Source: Sunxiuqinia indica
GTDB taxonomy: Bacteria; Bacteroidota; Bacteroidia; Bacteroidales; Prolixibacteraceae
NCBI RefSeq assembly: GCF_009847015.1
Contig: NZ_WVEM01000002.1
Location: 124,001-188,000, forward strand
Length of the DNA stretch: 64,000 bases
Reading direction: 5' to 3'
Of the stretch, positions 52,449-61,144 are shown piece by piece (the first letter of the stretch is position 1; the number at the start of each line of letters is the position of its first letter). The translations under genes were made by a program, and so were the position numbers. A model generated the notes under the pieces. It saw nothing but the letters and a program-made list of their open reading frames with translations, made no database searches and was not told where the DNA came from.

Positions 52449-52568
52449 ATGCATTCCAAACAAGTTAAAGTCCACTTGAAACAGGTTTTGGTTCACATTA
52501 AACAGGTGCTAGCCCACATTAAACCACACACGCTCTCAAAAGGTATCGAGAGGAAGGGCAGGAAATGA
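52449..52568 (+). CDS. Possible short repeat peptide (39 residues), doubtful
   Basis: From the ATG at 52449 the frame encodes three heptads, KQVKVHL, KQVLVHI and KQVLAHI, then a basic tail. The frame is also open upstream from a TTG at 52365. The heptads keep hydrophobic positions, and the 21-nt period is three times seven, so the repeat stays in frame. There is no promoter or ribosome-binding context and no known family. It may be just the translation of a minisatellite. Confidence 0.2.
   Translation: MHSKQVKVHLKQVLVHIKQVLAHIKPHTLSKGIERKGRK
52458..52520 (+). repeat. 21-bp tandem repeat, three units
   Basis: Units begin AAACAAGTTAAAGTCCACTT, AAACAGGTTTTGGTTCACAT and AAACAGGTGCTAGCCCACAT at 52458, 52479 and 52500, with a partial fourth at 52521. 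They are diverged, the last two most alike. Confidence 0.75.
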
Positions 52569-52574
52569 CAAGGC

Positions 52575-53942
52575 TTATTTTTTCTCGGCAAAGTACTTAT
52601 AAAACAATGGGATGGTGGTAATGCCTTTGTAGAATTGTTCCAGTGGGAAATTCTCGTTTGGCGAGTGAATGGCATCCGATTCCAGTCCAAAGCCCATTAA
52701 AATTGTTTTAATACCCAGCACCTGTTCAAAGGTCGAAATAATTGGAATAGAACCACCGCTGCGAACCGGGACGGGGCGTTGTCCGAATACATCGATGTAG
52801 GCTTTTTCAGCAGCCTGATAGGCAGGTAAATCGATTGGGCAAACATATCCCTGGCCGCCATGCAGCGAAGTTACGTTCACTTTAACCGACTTTGGAGCAA
52901 TGCTTTCGAAGTGGGCTTTAAACTGCTCGGCAATTTTTTCATGATCCTGATTGGGAACCAAACGAGTGCTAATTTTAGCAAAGGCTTTTGATGGTAAAAC
53001 AGTTTTGGCTCCTTCGCCCGAGTAACCGCCCCAAATGCCACACACATCAAACGATGGGCGAATGCCGGTGCGCTCGATCGTGGAATAGCCTTTTTCACCG
53101 GCCAGTTCATCAACCGATAAGGCTTTTTTATAACTTTCCAGATCAAAAGGTGTTTTTGCCAGTAAGGCCCGTTCTTCAGTGGAAACTTCCAATACATCGT
53201 CGTAAAAACCGGGAATGGTGATATGGTCATTATCGTCGGTCATTTGTGCAATTAACTTAGCCAATGTATTGATGGGGTTGGCAACAGCACCACCATACAA
53301 TCCTGAATGCAGATCGCGGTTGGGGCCGGTCACTTCCACCTGCCAATAGGCTAGTCCGCGCAGGCCGGTAGTAATGGCAGGTTTGCCGGGTGCCAGCATG
53401 GTGGTGTCGGAAACCAAAATAACATCAGCACTCAGCATTTCTTTATTTTCTTCGCACCACTTACCCAAATTGGGAGAGCCAATTTCTTCCTCTCCTTCAA
53501 TCATAAATTTGACATTGCAGGGCAGGGTGTTGGTCTTTACCATCAGCTCAAAAGCTTTGGCGTGCATCATGCCCTGGCCTTTGTCGTCGTCGGCACCACG
53601 CGCCCATATTTTACCATCGCGTACTTCCGGTTCAAAAGCCGGTGACTTCCATAGTTCCAGGGGCTCAGCAGGCATCACATCCATGTGGCTATACACCAAT
53701 ACGGTAGGCTTTGCAGGATCAATGATTTTCTCGGCATAAGTAACCGGATTGCCATTGGTCTCAAAAACCTGTGCTTGATCGGCTCCCGAACTGAGAAGCA
53801 GTTCTTTCCAATATTCAGCAGCCTTGTACATGTCGGGTTTGTGGGCTTCAATTGAGCTGACCGAAGGAATTCGAATCAAGCCAAATAGTTCATCTAAAAA
53901 GCGATCTTTATTATTTTCAATGTATGTTTCAATATGTTTCAT
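52575..53942 (-). CDS. M20-family dipeptidase
   Basis: 455 residues from the ATG at 53942. Di-zinc carboxypeptidase fold: VLVYSHMDVMPAEP (metal His, about 82), WARGADDDKGQGMMHAKA (metal Asp, about 111-128) and MIEGEEEIGSPNL (catalytic Glu and metal Glu, about 147-159). The lid or dimerisation domain (about 200-340) contains RDLHSGLYGGAVANPINTL, with the conserved His. The length and SGLYGG form match CNDP/PepV-like cytosolic dipeptidases. A single gene, convergent with the RAYT region. Confidence 0.9.
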   Translation of the reverse strand: MKHIETYIENNKDRFLDELFGLIRIPSVSSIEAHKPDMYKAAEYWKELLLSSGADQAQVFETNGNPVTYAEKIIDPAKPTVLVYSHMDVMPAEPLELWKSPAFEPEVRDGKIWARGADDDKGQGMMHAKAFELMVKTNTLPCNVKFMIEGEEEIGSPNLGKWCEENKEMLSADVILVSDTTMLAPGKPAITTGLRGLAYWQVEVTGPNRDLHSGLYGGAVANPINTLAKLIAQMTDDNDHITIPGFYDDVLEVSTEERALLAKTPFDLESYKKALSVDELAGEKGYSTIERTGIRPSFDVCGIWGGYSGEGAKTVLPSKAFAKISTRLVPNQDHEKIAEQFKAHFESIAPKSVKVNVTSLHGGQGYVCPIDLPAYQAAEKAYIDVFGQRPVPVRSGGSIPIISTFEQVLGIKTILMGFGLESDAIHSPNENFPLEQFYKGITTIPLFYKYFAEKK

Positions 53943-54031
53943 TGTTGTAAATTTTGTTGTTTGCACTCGATTAGTAAAGATAAGGCATTCCCATTACATC
54001 GAATACGAGAAAACTCATGGATTTGCCTTTG

Positions 54032-56194
54032 TTATTTTTGATGAATGGCCAATACGTTTGCCCGTTTTAAAATGTGGGCTGTAACATCGGCAATGTTGAA
54101 TAGCAAGTTAAATTGTTGCAGCGCTTCTCCTTGTTCGGTATTGTTTAAATGCTCTTTAATTTCATGCATCAGGTTGTCAATGTGTTTGTCTCTCACGCCG
54201 TTTTGTACTTGCATTGAATTGGTAACTTCCTGCAAAGCAGCCAGCACATCTTTAGCAATCGATAACAGCTCGATTGTAGTTAGCTGCTGCTGCTGACGAT
54301 GTGCCCCAAGTGCCGACAAATAGGACAATAGCGCATGGTTGAGGTAGGTGAGGGTAAAGGCCTGCTTGCGAAAATGCTGTCGGTTTTTGGGCTCCATTTG
54401 CATGCCTTGCCAGGCTAATACCAGGGCGTTGTCGGCTCGGTGTGCCTGTCGGCGTGCTACCCGGTAATCAAAATCATCGTCGGTCGATTCGTGTTCATAT
54501 TCATTGATGATAGCTTGAAAGTAGGCCGTGTTTTTACTCAGCGCCTCTTTAATGAGACCGGGCAGACGTTTGTATTGCCAGTCGGGCCAAAGCAACCGCA
54601 CACTAATAATAGCCAACACCGAACCAATTACGGTATCAACCAAACGTGGAACCATGATGGCTACCCCTTCATCAGTAATCAGGCTAAAAGCACTGAGCAC
54701 AAAAATGGTAATGAAAATAACAGAGATTGAGTAGTTCCGACGCAGCCAAAACAGAAAGGTAAAAGCTGATGCCAGCATGAGCACCAGCTGTCCGGCACTG
54801 GTCGGGAATAGTTGAACAATCAGCACGCCTGCAATAACTCCGGTGAGAGTTCCCAAAACGCGTTGTAGCAGGCGTCGGCGGGTTTCGCTGTAACTGGGTT
54901 GGCAAACAAATAAACTGGTGAGGATGATCCACTCTCCCCTTGCAATTTGAAATCCTTCGGAAATCGCAAATCCAACTAGGAAACACAAACTAAGCCGAAT
55001 GGCATACCGCAGCCGCGGATGATTCCAGTTTAGCTGAGCTTTCAGTCGTTCGCCAATTGTTCGTTCATCTTTGGCCAGGCGTGGCGTTAAGCTTCGTTGC
55101 TGATCTTCGTTTAAATTGACCAGTGATTGATGCGATCGGTTCAGGTTATTGATGAGTGGCGCCAACGGATGTGTCGCTTTATTTTCAGCTTTCTCGAACT
55201 GGTCTTTCAAGGCATTTACCATCCAGGCTAACGAAACAGGATGCCGATAAGGCGTTCCGGCCAGCAGGCTATTGGCAAATTGTTTGATGGCCAATGATAG
55301 CTGCAGAAGCGTTTGCCCAATCCCTTCCAGTAGCTCTTTATTTTCCGGGTCGTCACTCAGCAAATCGTAGCGCTCGTGGCTGGAAGCAGCTCGTTCGTGC
55401 AAGCTTTGCAAAAGCATGAAATAGCGCATGTATGGTTTCAATGGCTCCTCATCCTTCACCGCATCGCCATAACTATTCAGTACGTCTTTACATCGATCGA
55501 GCGCGGCAACTAATTGCACGTTTTGAAGTGCCAACTGATTTCGTAATTGTCCCTGACGCGTTTTGTCACTTGGAAATAGTTTCGCTTTTTCTTCGAGGTA
55601 AGTTGCTAAGGCCAGGTAACCTCGGGCTAACTGTTCTTCCAGTAATCGCCACGGATGATAAAAAAGCAATACGAGCGAAAGCAATCCATAGAACAGGGCT
55701 CCGGCCGAAAGTAAAATAGGTTGCAAGTACCAACCGGGGCTATTGTCGATACCCTGCATGGTGTAAATGCCAACGAGTATCGCACCAAAAGTAACTCCCC
55801 GGTATCGCTCACTCAATCCACCAATGAGGATAAAACCGATGGTGGAAATCGCAAGTCCGAAGCCTAAAATAATTGGGTAAGGATTTAATAGGGCGACAGC
55901 AAAACTGGAGAATCCGAAGCTTACGACTTTTAGTGCCAGCGATTTGATCCTTCCCCGGGGATGATCGTCGGTTTCGGAAAGGGCACCGGCTAAAGCTCCC
56001 AAAGCCAGAGTAATGCCAATAACCGATTTCCCTGCAACGACAAAAGGAACAGCCAGCAAAACAATAGCAAAGGTCGCTTTGGCAGCCATCAACCGATCCG
56101 GATTGCTCCAAAAAGCCTGTCGGAATGTTTCAAACCACGCTTGCTTTCGCAAGGGATTAATGAAGACCGATAGCCATTGATTTTTCTCACTCAT
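54032..56194 (-). CDS. YccS-like FUSC family membrane protein
   Basis: 720 residues. Two sets of about five to six membrane helices (about 30-170 and 405-530) are separated and followed by cytoplasmic helical domains. QAFWSNPDRLMAAKATFAIV and later LNWNHPRLRYAIRLSLCFLV (about 393-412), GEWIILTSLFVCQPSYSETR (about 426-445) and GSVLAIISVRLLWPDWQY are family blocks of YccS/AaeB transporters, thought to export aromatic acids. Substrate unproven. Intact length for the family. Confidence 0.87.
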   Translation of the reverse strand: MSEKNQWLSVFINPLRKQAWFETFRQAFWSNPDRLMAAKATFAIVLLAVPFVVAGKSVIGITLALGALAGALSETDDHPRGRIKSLALKVVSFGFSSFAVALLNPYPIILGFGLAISTIGFILIGGLSERYRGVTFGAILVGIYTMQGIDNSPGWYLQPILLSAGALFYGLLSLVLLFYHPWRLLEEQLARGYLALATYLEEKAKLFPSDKTRQGQLRNQLALQNVQLVAALDRCKDVLNSYGDAVKDEEPLKPYMRYFMLLQSLHERAASSHERYDLLSDDPENKELLEGIGQTLLQLSLAIKQFANSLLAGTPYRHPVSLAWMVNALKDQFEKAENKATHPLAPLINNLNRSHQSLVNLNEDQQRSLTPRLAKDERTIGERLKAQLNWNHPRLRYAIRLSLCFLVGFAISEGFQIARGEWIILTSLFVCQPSYSETRRRLLQRVLGTLTGVIAGVLIVQLFPTSAGQLVLMLASAFTFLFWLRRNYSISVIFITIFVLSAFSLITDEGVAIMVPRLVDTVIGSVLAIISVRLLWPDWQYKRLPGLIKEALSKNTAYFQAIINEYEHESTDDDFDYRVARRQAHRADNALVLAWQGMQMEPKNRQHFRKQAFTLTYLNHALLSYLSALGAHRQQQQLTTIELLSIAKDVLAALQEVTNSMQVQNGVRDKHIDNLMHEIKEHLNNTEQGEALQQFNLLFNIADVTAHILKRANVLAIHQK

Positions 56195-56231
56195 GCTTTA
56201 CTTCAATTTTCAGTGTCGCTTGTAATTGAAA

Positions 56232-56239
56232 CAAAATTA
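56232..56239 (-). promoter_or_regulatory. Predicted -7 element for the YccS-like gene (TAATTTTG)
   Basis: Reverse complement of CAAAATTA; exact TAnnTTTG 38 nt before the ATG. A CAA at 56263-56265 could be a -33 TTG with 23-nt spacing. Confidence 0.45.
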
Positions 56240-56294
56240 ATAAATCATTGCTCATTCCGTGGCAACTGAATGACCTCAGGTAAACTCACGGATA

Positions 56295-56331
56295 TAAAAA
56301 AAAGATATCAATCATGAGGATTGATATCTTT
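56295..56331 (-). terminator. Terminator of the acyl-CoA dehydrogenase gene
   Basis: AAAGATATCAATC pairs with GATTGATATCTTT (13 bp, 5-nt loop); read on the minus strand it ends in a T-run, 35 nt after the stop at 56366. Confidence 0.8.
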
Positions 56332-56365
56332 CGTCTAAAAGTGAAACGTGTTATAACTATATTTT

Positions 56366-57916
56366 TCAGATTGAAAATTTGAGCCAGGAACTGTCATCCT
56401 GGTAATCTTCAATAACCAAGTCAAGTGTTTTTGATTTGAATTTGCTCATGGTTTGTGTAATTTCCTGCTGAAGCATGTTTACTCCACCTTCAATCAGGTC
56501 GTTGCGAAATCCTTCGTCGGCCAATTTGTGTACCATGTCCATTGAAATAACACGACCAATAACCTGCCCCAGTTCTACCATTTTGCGTTGAGGTAGTTGC
56601 AGATTCAAGTCAAAGTTGAAAAGCTCTTTCAATTGGTCGGCTGAGCGACTGGTTAATTCATATCCTTTCAGAAAATTGAACAAGTTCGTTTCTTTCAGCT
56701 TGCGCATTTGCTTTACAATTCCTTCTGAAATCTGAGCATAAAGAATATCATTCGATCCCTCAAAAATCTGGAAAGGACGGCTGTCAACAATTCCGCGTCC
56801 TCCAAGATGGCTTAGCTTGTATGCTTTTGCGCCAACCAATTGGGTGAGCGATTGAGCTGCTTCTTGCATCAGGTCGGTAATTACCGATTTAACAGCGTTT
56901 GCTTCAATGCCGATTCCTGTCAGATCGTTTTCAACACCGGCCTTTTTCGCACTGTTTGAGCACATGGCCGAGCAAACCGTAAATGAGGCTTGTATTTTCG
57001 ATAAACGCTCCTGAACCTGATCGTAGTTTAATAAGCTTTTCCCTCCAACTAATCGTTGTTTGCAATGGTTGATCGCTTCATCCATAATACGATGAATAAA
57101 ACCCATAGCCATTCCGGGAAACTGCATGCGTGAACGATGCAGTAAATCCAACATCATTTTAACCCCCGTTGAATGAGGTTGCAGACGATGTGTTTTTGGA
57201 ATTTTTACATCGATATGATTTCGTCCGTAGGGAATCTGATACAATCCAAGGTTGTCAAAAAACTCTTCAACCTGAATGCCCTGATTGGGTTGGGTTACAT
57301 CACAAATAAAGAAGTCGATGTCGCGCTTCAGATCACCTTTTTCCGTTTTTTGTCTGGCGGTGAGCAGCCAATAGTCAGCCCATCCGGTTAATCCGGCCCA
57401 GTGTTTTTTTCCACTCAGCTGGAAATAGTCTTCTTCTTCGGTACACGATGTTTGCATGTTCAGGGCATCGCTGCCGTAATCAGGCTCGGTAATCATCAGT
57501 CCACCCATGTTTCGCTGTTCCAAAAAGCGTTTGAAAACCGAAGCTTTAGCCTCTTCCTGTGCGTACTTTCCAACGGGCTGTAAAAACAGGGCTGAATTAA
57601 TTCCAAAAGTCAGCGACAGAGCCAGCGATTCGTACGACGCAGCTTCAAGCAGTGCAATGTTTTCGCGCATGATGGCACCACGACCACCATATTCCTTCGG
57701 AATTCCGATCGATAACGGATTACATTCCATGATTTCGCGAAGCACAAAAGGAGGCAATCCCCGTTGTTGGCTGTATTTGTCAATATCACCTCGCTGGTGA
57801 TAGACTTGTTTCATTTTGTCTTTAAGCTTTGCTAAAAATTGTTGGATTGGCTCCTGGGTAGTTGAATTCCTTTCCGAGGAAGTTTTTTTCATCTCAATAG
57901 TCTCATTCATTCTCAT
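56366..57916 (-). CDS. Acyl-CoA dehydrogenase family protein
   Basis: 516 residues from the ATG at 57916 (the ATG at 57910 is equally possible). The N-terminal alpha domain, the beta domain with LMITEPDYGSDALNMQT (about 138-154) and SGKKHWAGLTGWADYW (about 164-179) and a C-terminal helical domain with LGGRGIVDSRPFQIFEGSNDI (split: LGGRGIVDSRPF, then QIFEGSNDILYAQ, about 365-390) are all present. FAD-dependent oxidation of acyl-CoA is the family reaction. The catalytic base position is not certain by eye. An extended C-terminus (about 400-516) resembles the long ACAD group. Stands alone. Confidence 0.85.
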   Translation of the reverse strand: MRMNETIEMKKTSSERNSTTQEPIQQFLAKLKDKMKQVYHQRGDIDKYSQQRGLPPFVLREIMECNPLSIGIPKEYGGRGAIMRENIALLEAASYESLALSLTFGINSALFLQPVGKYAQEEAKASVFKRFLEQRNMGGLMITEPDYGSDALNMQTSCTEEEDYFQLSGKKHWAGLTGWADYWLLTARQKTEKGDLKRDIDFFICDVTQPNQGIQVEEFFDNLGLYQIPYGRNHIDVKIPKTHRLQPHSTGVKMMLDLLHRSRMQFPGMAMGFIHRIMDEAINHCKQRLVGGKSLLNYDQVQERLSKIQASFTVCSAMCSNSAKKAGVENDLTGIGIEANAVKSVITDLMQEAAQSLTQLVGAKAYKLSHLGGRGIVDSRPFQIFEGSNDILYAQISEGIVKQMRKLKETNLFNFLKGYELTSRSADQLKELFNFDLNLQLPQRKMVELGQVIGRVISMDMVHKLADEGFRNDLIEGGVNMLQQEITQTMSKFKSKTLDLVIEDYQDDSSWLKFSI

Positions 57917-58046
57917 ACATTTATAAAATGGGCATATTTCAACCCCATAACTGAACAAAACACCTTGAAAGATAGATTGTTCTTACGAAGGTGAATTTAG
58001 AATGGTGTTTATTATGTCTTGCACGTAAGTTTGAAAGAAGATTCAC

Positions 58047-58394
58047 TTAACTGACTTGACTGTTTAGGTGGTATAATTTTCGGTATTGGCTGGGCGAAAA
58101 TGATTTCAAGCTTTTGAAACAGTAATTGAAATCTTTATACTGCGGATCATTTCGATGAAATAATTCATTATTTTTCCAAAAGTGGGGCACGTTTGACCCC
58201 AACAAAACCAGATCGCCCGCTTCAAAATTTTCCACACTGTTACCAATAAACCGGGTTCCGAAACTTTCAATTACATACACTAGTTGATATTCAGGATGAA
58301 AATGCCATGGAAAAGTGAAATGTGGAAAATCGTCCCACTTTACTTTTAAGGAGCTTTCATTCTTAATATTCAGCTGCTCATGCATGATTTTCAT
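58047..58394 (-). pseudogene. AraC-family regulator with internal deletion
   Basis: 115 residues in one open frame. Residues 1-85 are a normal N-terminal cupin sensor domain (FPWHFHPEYQLVYVIES, then FEAGDLVLLGSNVPHFWKN). Residues 88-107 (DFNYCFKSLKSFSPSQYRKL) match the last part of the second helix-turn-helix of AraC proteins, including the SPxxYRK end. About 160 to 180 residues between them, with most of the DNA-binding domain, are missing. The deletion is in frame, so a cupin-only product could still be made. It is divergent from the uxu pair and shares its upstream region. Confidence 0.75.
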
Positions 58395-58417
58395 TAATCC
58401 GCGATTTGATTGCTCTG

Positions 58418-58425
58418 CAAATATA
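58418..58425 (-). promoter_or_regulatory. Predicted -7 element for the AraC remnant (TATATTTG)
   Basis: Reverse complement of CAAATATA; exact TAnnTTTG 24 nt before the ATG, so the remnant may still be transcribed. Confidence 0.45.
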
Positions 58426-58473
58426 TTGTAAATTCATGCACAAATACGACTAGATGAAAGATGTAATTCATTC

Positions 58474-58481
58474 TATTTTTG
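58474..58481 (+). promoter_or_regulatory. Predicted -7 element for the mannonate operon (TATTTTTG)
   Basis: Exact TAnnTTTG 41 nt before the ATG at 58522. Confidence 0.5.
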
Positions 58482-58521
58482 AGGTAACATTTAGTCATTA
58501 ATTAGCTATCAATCTTATACT

Positions 58522-59331
58522 ATGAATAATTTTAATATTGAAGGACAAATAGCCATCGTTACTGGCGGTGGTGGCGTGTTAGGCGGGAGTATCGCTCAAA
58601 GCTTGTTGGAAGCAGGCGTAAAAGTGGCTATTCTTGGGCGAAATGAAGAACGGCTGAATAAGAAAGTAGAAGCGCTGAAATCTATTGGCGAAATTGAAGC
58701 TTTCCCTTGTGATGTGCTGGACGAAGAGCGACTGAAAGAAGTTCGCGATGAGATTCTTGATAAGTGGGGGGGGATTCATATTTTGATTAATGCCGCAGGG
58801 GGAAATATCCCGGGTGCCACATTAACCGAGGAGCAAACCATTTTTGATATGAAGTTGACTGACTACCGAAAGGTGACCGATGTAAATATGCATGGCACGG
58901 TAGTTCCAAGTTTGATTTTCGGGAAAGCGATGGCAAAAAACGGGAAAGGCAACATCATAAACGTTTCATCAATGGCCACTTATTCGGCTATTACACGGGT
59001 AATGGGATATTCTGTTGCTAAAACCGGGATCAATATTTTCACCCAATGGATGGCGATGGAAATGGCTCTTAAGTTTGGGGAGAAATTACGCGTGAATGCG
59101 ATTGCTCCGGGTTTTTTTATCGGCGATCAGAATCGGGCAGTATTGATCAACCCGGATGGGAGCTACACCGAACGAAGCAAAAAAGTATTGGCTCGCACGC
59201 CGATGAAACGCTTTGGTAACATTAACGAATTAAACGGCATTGTTCAATTTCTATGCTCCGATGCTGCAAGTTTTATTACCGGAACAATTATCCCGGTTGA
59301 TGGCGGTTTTAGTGCGTTCAGCGGTGTTTAG
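58522..59331 (+). CDS. SDR-family D-mannonate oxidoreductase (fructuronate reductase type)
   Basis: 269 residues. NAD(P) loop VTGGGGVLGGSIA (about 13-25), NAAGGNIPG (about 90), the catalytic Ser in NVSSMATYS and YSVAKTG (YxxxK, about 163-169), then NAIAPGFFIGDQNR. It has no sequence likeness to enteric UxuB, but SDR proteins of this type next to uxuA are assigned as the enzyme converting D-fructuronate and D-mannonate in Bacteroidota. It starts the two-gene glucuronate pathway operon, 18 nt before uxuA. Confidence 0.82.
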   Translation: MNNFNIEGQIAIVTGGGGVLGGSIAQSLLEAGVKVAILGRNEERLNKKVEALKSIGEIEAFPCDVLDEERLKEVRDEILDKWGGIHILINAAGGNIPGATLTEEQTIFDMKLTDYRKVTDVNMHGTVVPSLIFGKAMAKNGKGNIINVSSMATYSAITRVMGYSVAKTGINIFTQWMAMEMALKFGEKLRVNAIAPGFFIGDQNRAVLINPDGSYTERSKKVLARTPMKRFGNINELNGIVQFLCSDAASFITGTIIPVDGGFSAFSGV

Positions 59332-59349
59332 CTATTAAAGGATTAAGTT

Positions 59350-60561
59350 ATGGGGCTTGAAAAAACGTGGCGTTGGTTTGGAGATAAAGATCGGGTGACA
59401 CTTGCTGATCTGAAGCAAATGGGTATCGAGGGGGTGGTGACCGCTTTGCATCACATCCCGAATGGGGAAGTTTGGCCGGTTGAGGAGATCCGAAAGGTGA
59501 AAGGCCAGATTGAGCATTTTGATATGCGTTGGTCAGTGGTGGAGAGTTTGCCGGTTTCTGAAGGAATAAAAACGCATAATGCTGATTATCCCCGGCTGAT
59601 TGAGAGTTACAAGCAATCGATTCGCAACCTTGGAGAGTGCGGCATTGATCGGGTTTGTTACAATTTTATGCCCGTGTTGGATTGGGCTCGTACCGACTTG
59701 CATTACAAATTAAAAAGTGGTGGCGAAGTTATGTTTTTCGACTTTCCAACTTTTGTGGCTTTCGATGCGTTTATCTTGAATCGGGAAGGAGCAGAAAAGG
59801 ATTACCCGCCGGAGATTGTAAAAAAAGCAGCACAAAAAGCCCAGCAAATGAGCGACGAAGAAAAGGAAAAACTAGCTTACAATATTATTGTCGTTACGCA
59901 GGGCTTCATCAATGGTGCCGTTGATAGCTCGGCTCTGGATTTCAAACAGGCTTTTCTCGATTTAATTGATCACTACAAAGAGATTGATCACACCCAACTG
60001 CGGAAACATCTCTCCTTGTTTTTAAGAGATGTTATTCCGGTGGCCGAAGAGGCTGGAGTGAAGCTGTGCATTCATCCGGATGACCCGCCATTCTCGGTAT
60101 TGGGGCTTCCACGGATTGTGAGTACGCAAGATGATTTGGAATGGATCTGTAATCAGGTTGACTCGATTTCAAACGGACTTACCTTTTGCACGGGATCGTT
60201 ATCGGTGAATCGAAGAAATGATTTATCCGGGATTGTGAAAAAACTCGGTTCACGCATTCATTTTACCCACCTGCGCAACAATGTATTTTTACCTGATGGC
60301 TGCTTTCACGAATCAGGACATATTGAAGGTGATGTTGATCTTTTCCCGATTATGAAAGCGCTGTTGGAAGAACAGCAATCGAGAAAAGAGCGGGGACGAG
60401 AAGATATTCGAATCCCGGTTCGCCCGGATCATGGTATCAAAATGTTGGCTGACTATGAGGACGATGCTAACCCCGGCTACCCGTTAATTGGCCGTTTAAA
60501 AGGTTTGGCCGAACTGACCGGATTGGAATTGGGCATAGAACGTATGCTTGCCGAAAAATAG
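59350..60561 (+). CDS. uxuA: Mannonate dehydratase
   Basis: 403 residues. TIM-barrel enzyme removing water from D-mannonate to give 2-keto-3-deoxygluconate. Visible blocks: TWRWFGDKDRVTL (about 5-17), ALHHIPNGEVW (about 36-46), LCIHPDDPPFSVLGLPRIV (about 238-256, metal His and Asp), HFTHLRNN (about 300) and IPVRPDHGIKML (about 355). Length normal. The downstream kinase and aldolase, and the isomerase UxaC, are not in the window. Confidence 0.93.
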   Translation: MGLEKTWRWFGDKDRVTLADLKQMGIEGVVTALHHIPNGEVWPVEEIRKVKGQIEHFDMRWSVVESLPVSEGIKTHNADYPRLIESYKQSIRNLGECGIDRVCYNFMPVLDWARTDLHYKLKSGGEVMFFDFPTFVAFDAFILNREGAEKDYPPEIVKKAAQKAQQMSDEEKEKLAYNIIVVTQGFINGAVDSSALDFKQAFLDLIDHYKEIDHTQLRKHLSLFLRDVIPVAEEAGVKLCIHPDDPPFSVLGLPRIVSTQDDLEWICNQVDSISNGLTFCTGSLSVNRRNDLSGIVKKLGSRIHFTHLRNNVFLPDGCFHESGHIEGDVDLFPIMKALLEEQQSRKERGREDIRIPVRPDHGIKMLADYEDDANPGYPLIGRLKGLAELTGLELGIERMLAEK

Positions 60562-60579
60562 AACCGATAAGTCATGTAG

Positions 60580-61059
60580 CTAGATTGGACTGTTGATTTT
60601 TTGAATTAGCTTAGCTGTTATCAAGTAGCTCAGTTCGTGGGCTTTATCCCACATACTCGCCCGTGGCCCAGCAATATTTAAGGTTTCGACCTGATTGATT
60701 TTAAGAAAGTGAAAGAGCTGTTCCAAGGTTTCGTCAATGAGAAATGGCGAAACTTTGAAAAGGAAAATCGATTTGTTCTTTTCTAAGGCATAATTATAAG
60801 TTAGCAAGGTGCCACCACTTAATTTCCCCTCATAAACGATCAAAGTGGCATCAGATTCATTGATGTTTTTTCTGGTGCGATCATCATAACTGGTGCTCCA
60901 GATTTCCCGGAGCGGATAGGTTAAAGGGATTTCACCGTCTTCCGCCTTTCGGCCTGCAGGACACCAGCCTCCACAGGTGAAATTGGCGTTAAGACATGCA
61001 TCTAATGCAGCCCGGTCTACTCCTGTTTGTCCTCCACTAATTATTTTGTTACAAATCAT
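60580..61059 (-). CDS. Putative molybdenum carrier family protein (cpSL/LOG-like Rossmann fold)
   Basis: 159 residues. ISGGQTGVDRAALDACL (about 7-23), GGWCPAGRKAEDG (about 30-42) and TLIVYEGKLSGGT (about 72-84) define the PF12694 family, whose fold is like DprA and LOG proteins. The molybdenum label comes from one structure and binding of nucleotide is more likely. It follows uxuA convergently by 18 nt and has no partner on its strand. Confidence 0.82.
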   Translation of the reverse strand: MICNKIISGGQTGVDRAALDACLNANFTCGGWCPAGRKAEDGEIPLTYPLREIWSTSYDDRTRKNINESDATLIVYEGKLSGGTLLTYNYALEKNKSIFLFKVSPFLIDETLEQLFHFLKINQVETLNIAGPRASMWDKAHELSYLITAKLIQKINSPI

Positions 61060-61144
61060 ACCTAAATATAAGAACAGAGTGCTGTCCAGAATTTTTTTAG
61101 CGATCGGTTTTTATTGACTTTTCTTGATGTTTATTGAGTGATCG

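Larger units (their letters stand above)
52076..52574. other. Intergenic region with minisatellite, downstream of RAYT
   Basis: Holds the 21-bp tandem repeat at 52458-52520 and a homopolymer of nine T at about 52380-52388. A minus-strand stretch at 52072-52248 reads like protein but lacks a good start codon. Nothing else is recognised. Confidence 0.6.

Noticed and set aside
52458-52520. CRISPR array
   Set aside because: Units are directly adjacent with no spacers, are diverged and have no cas genes nearby.
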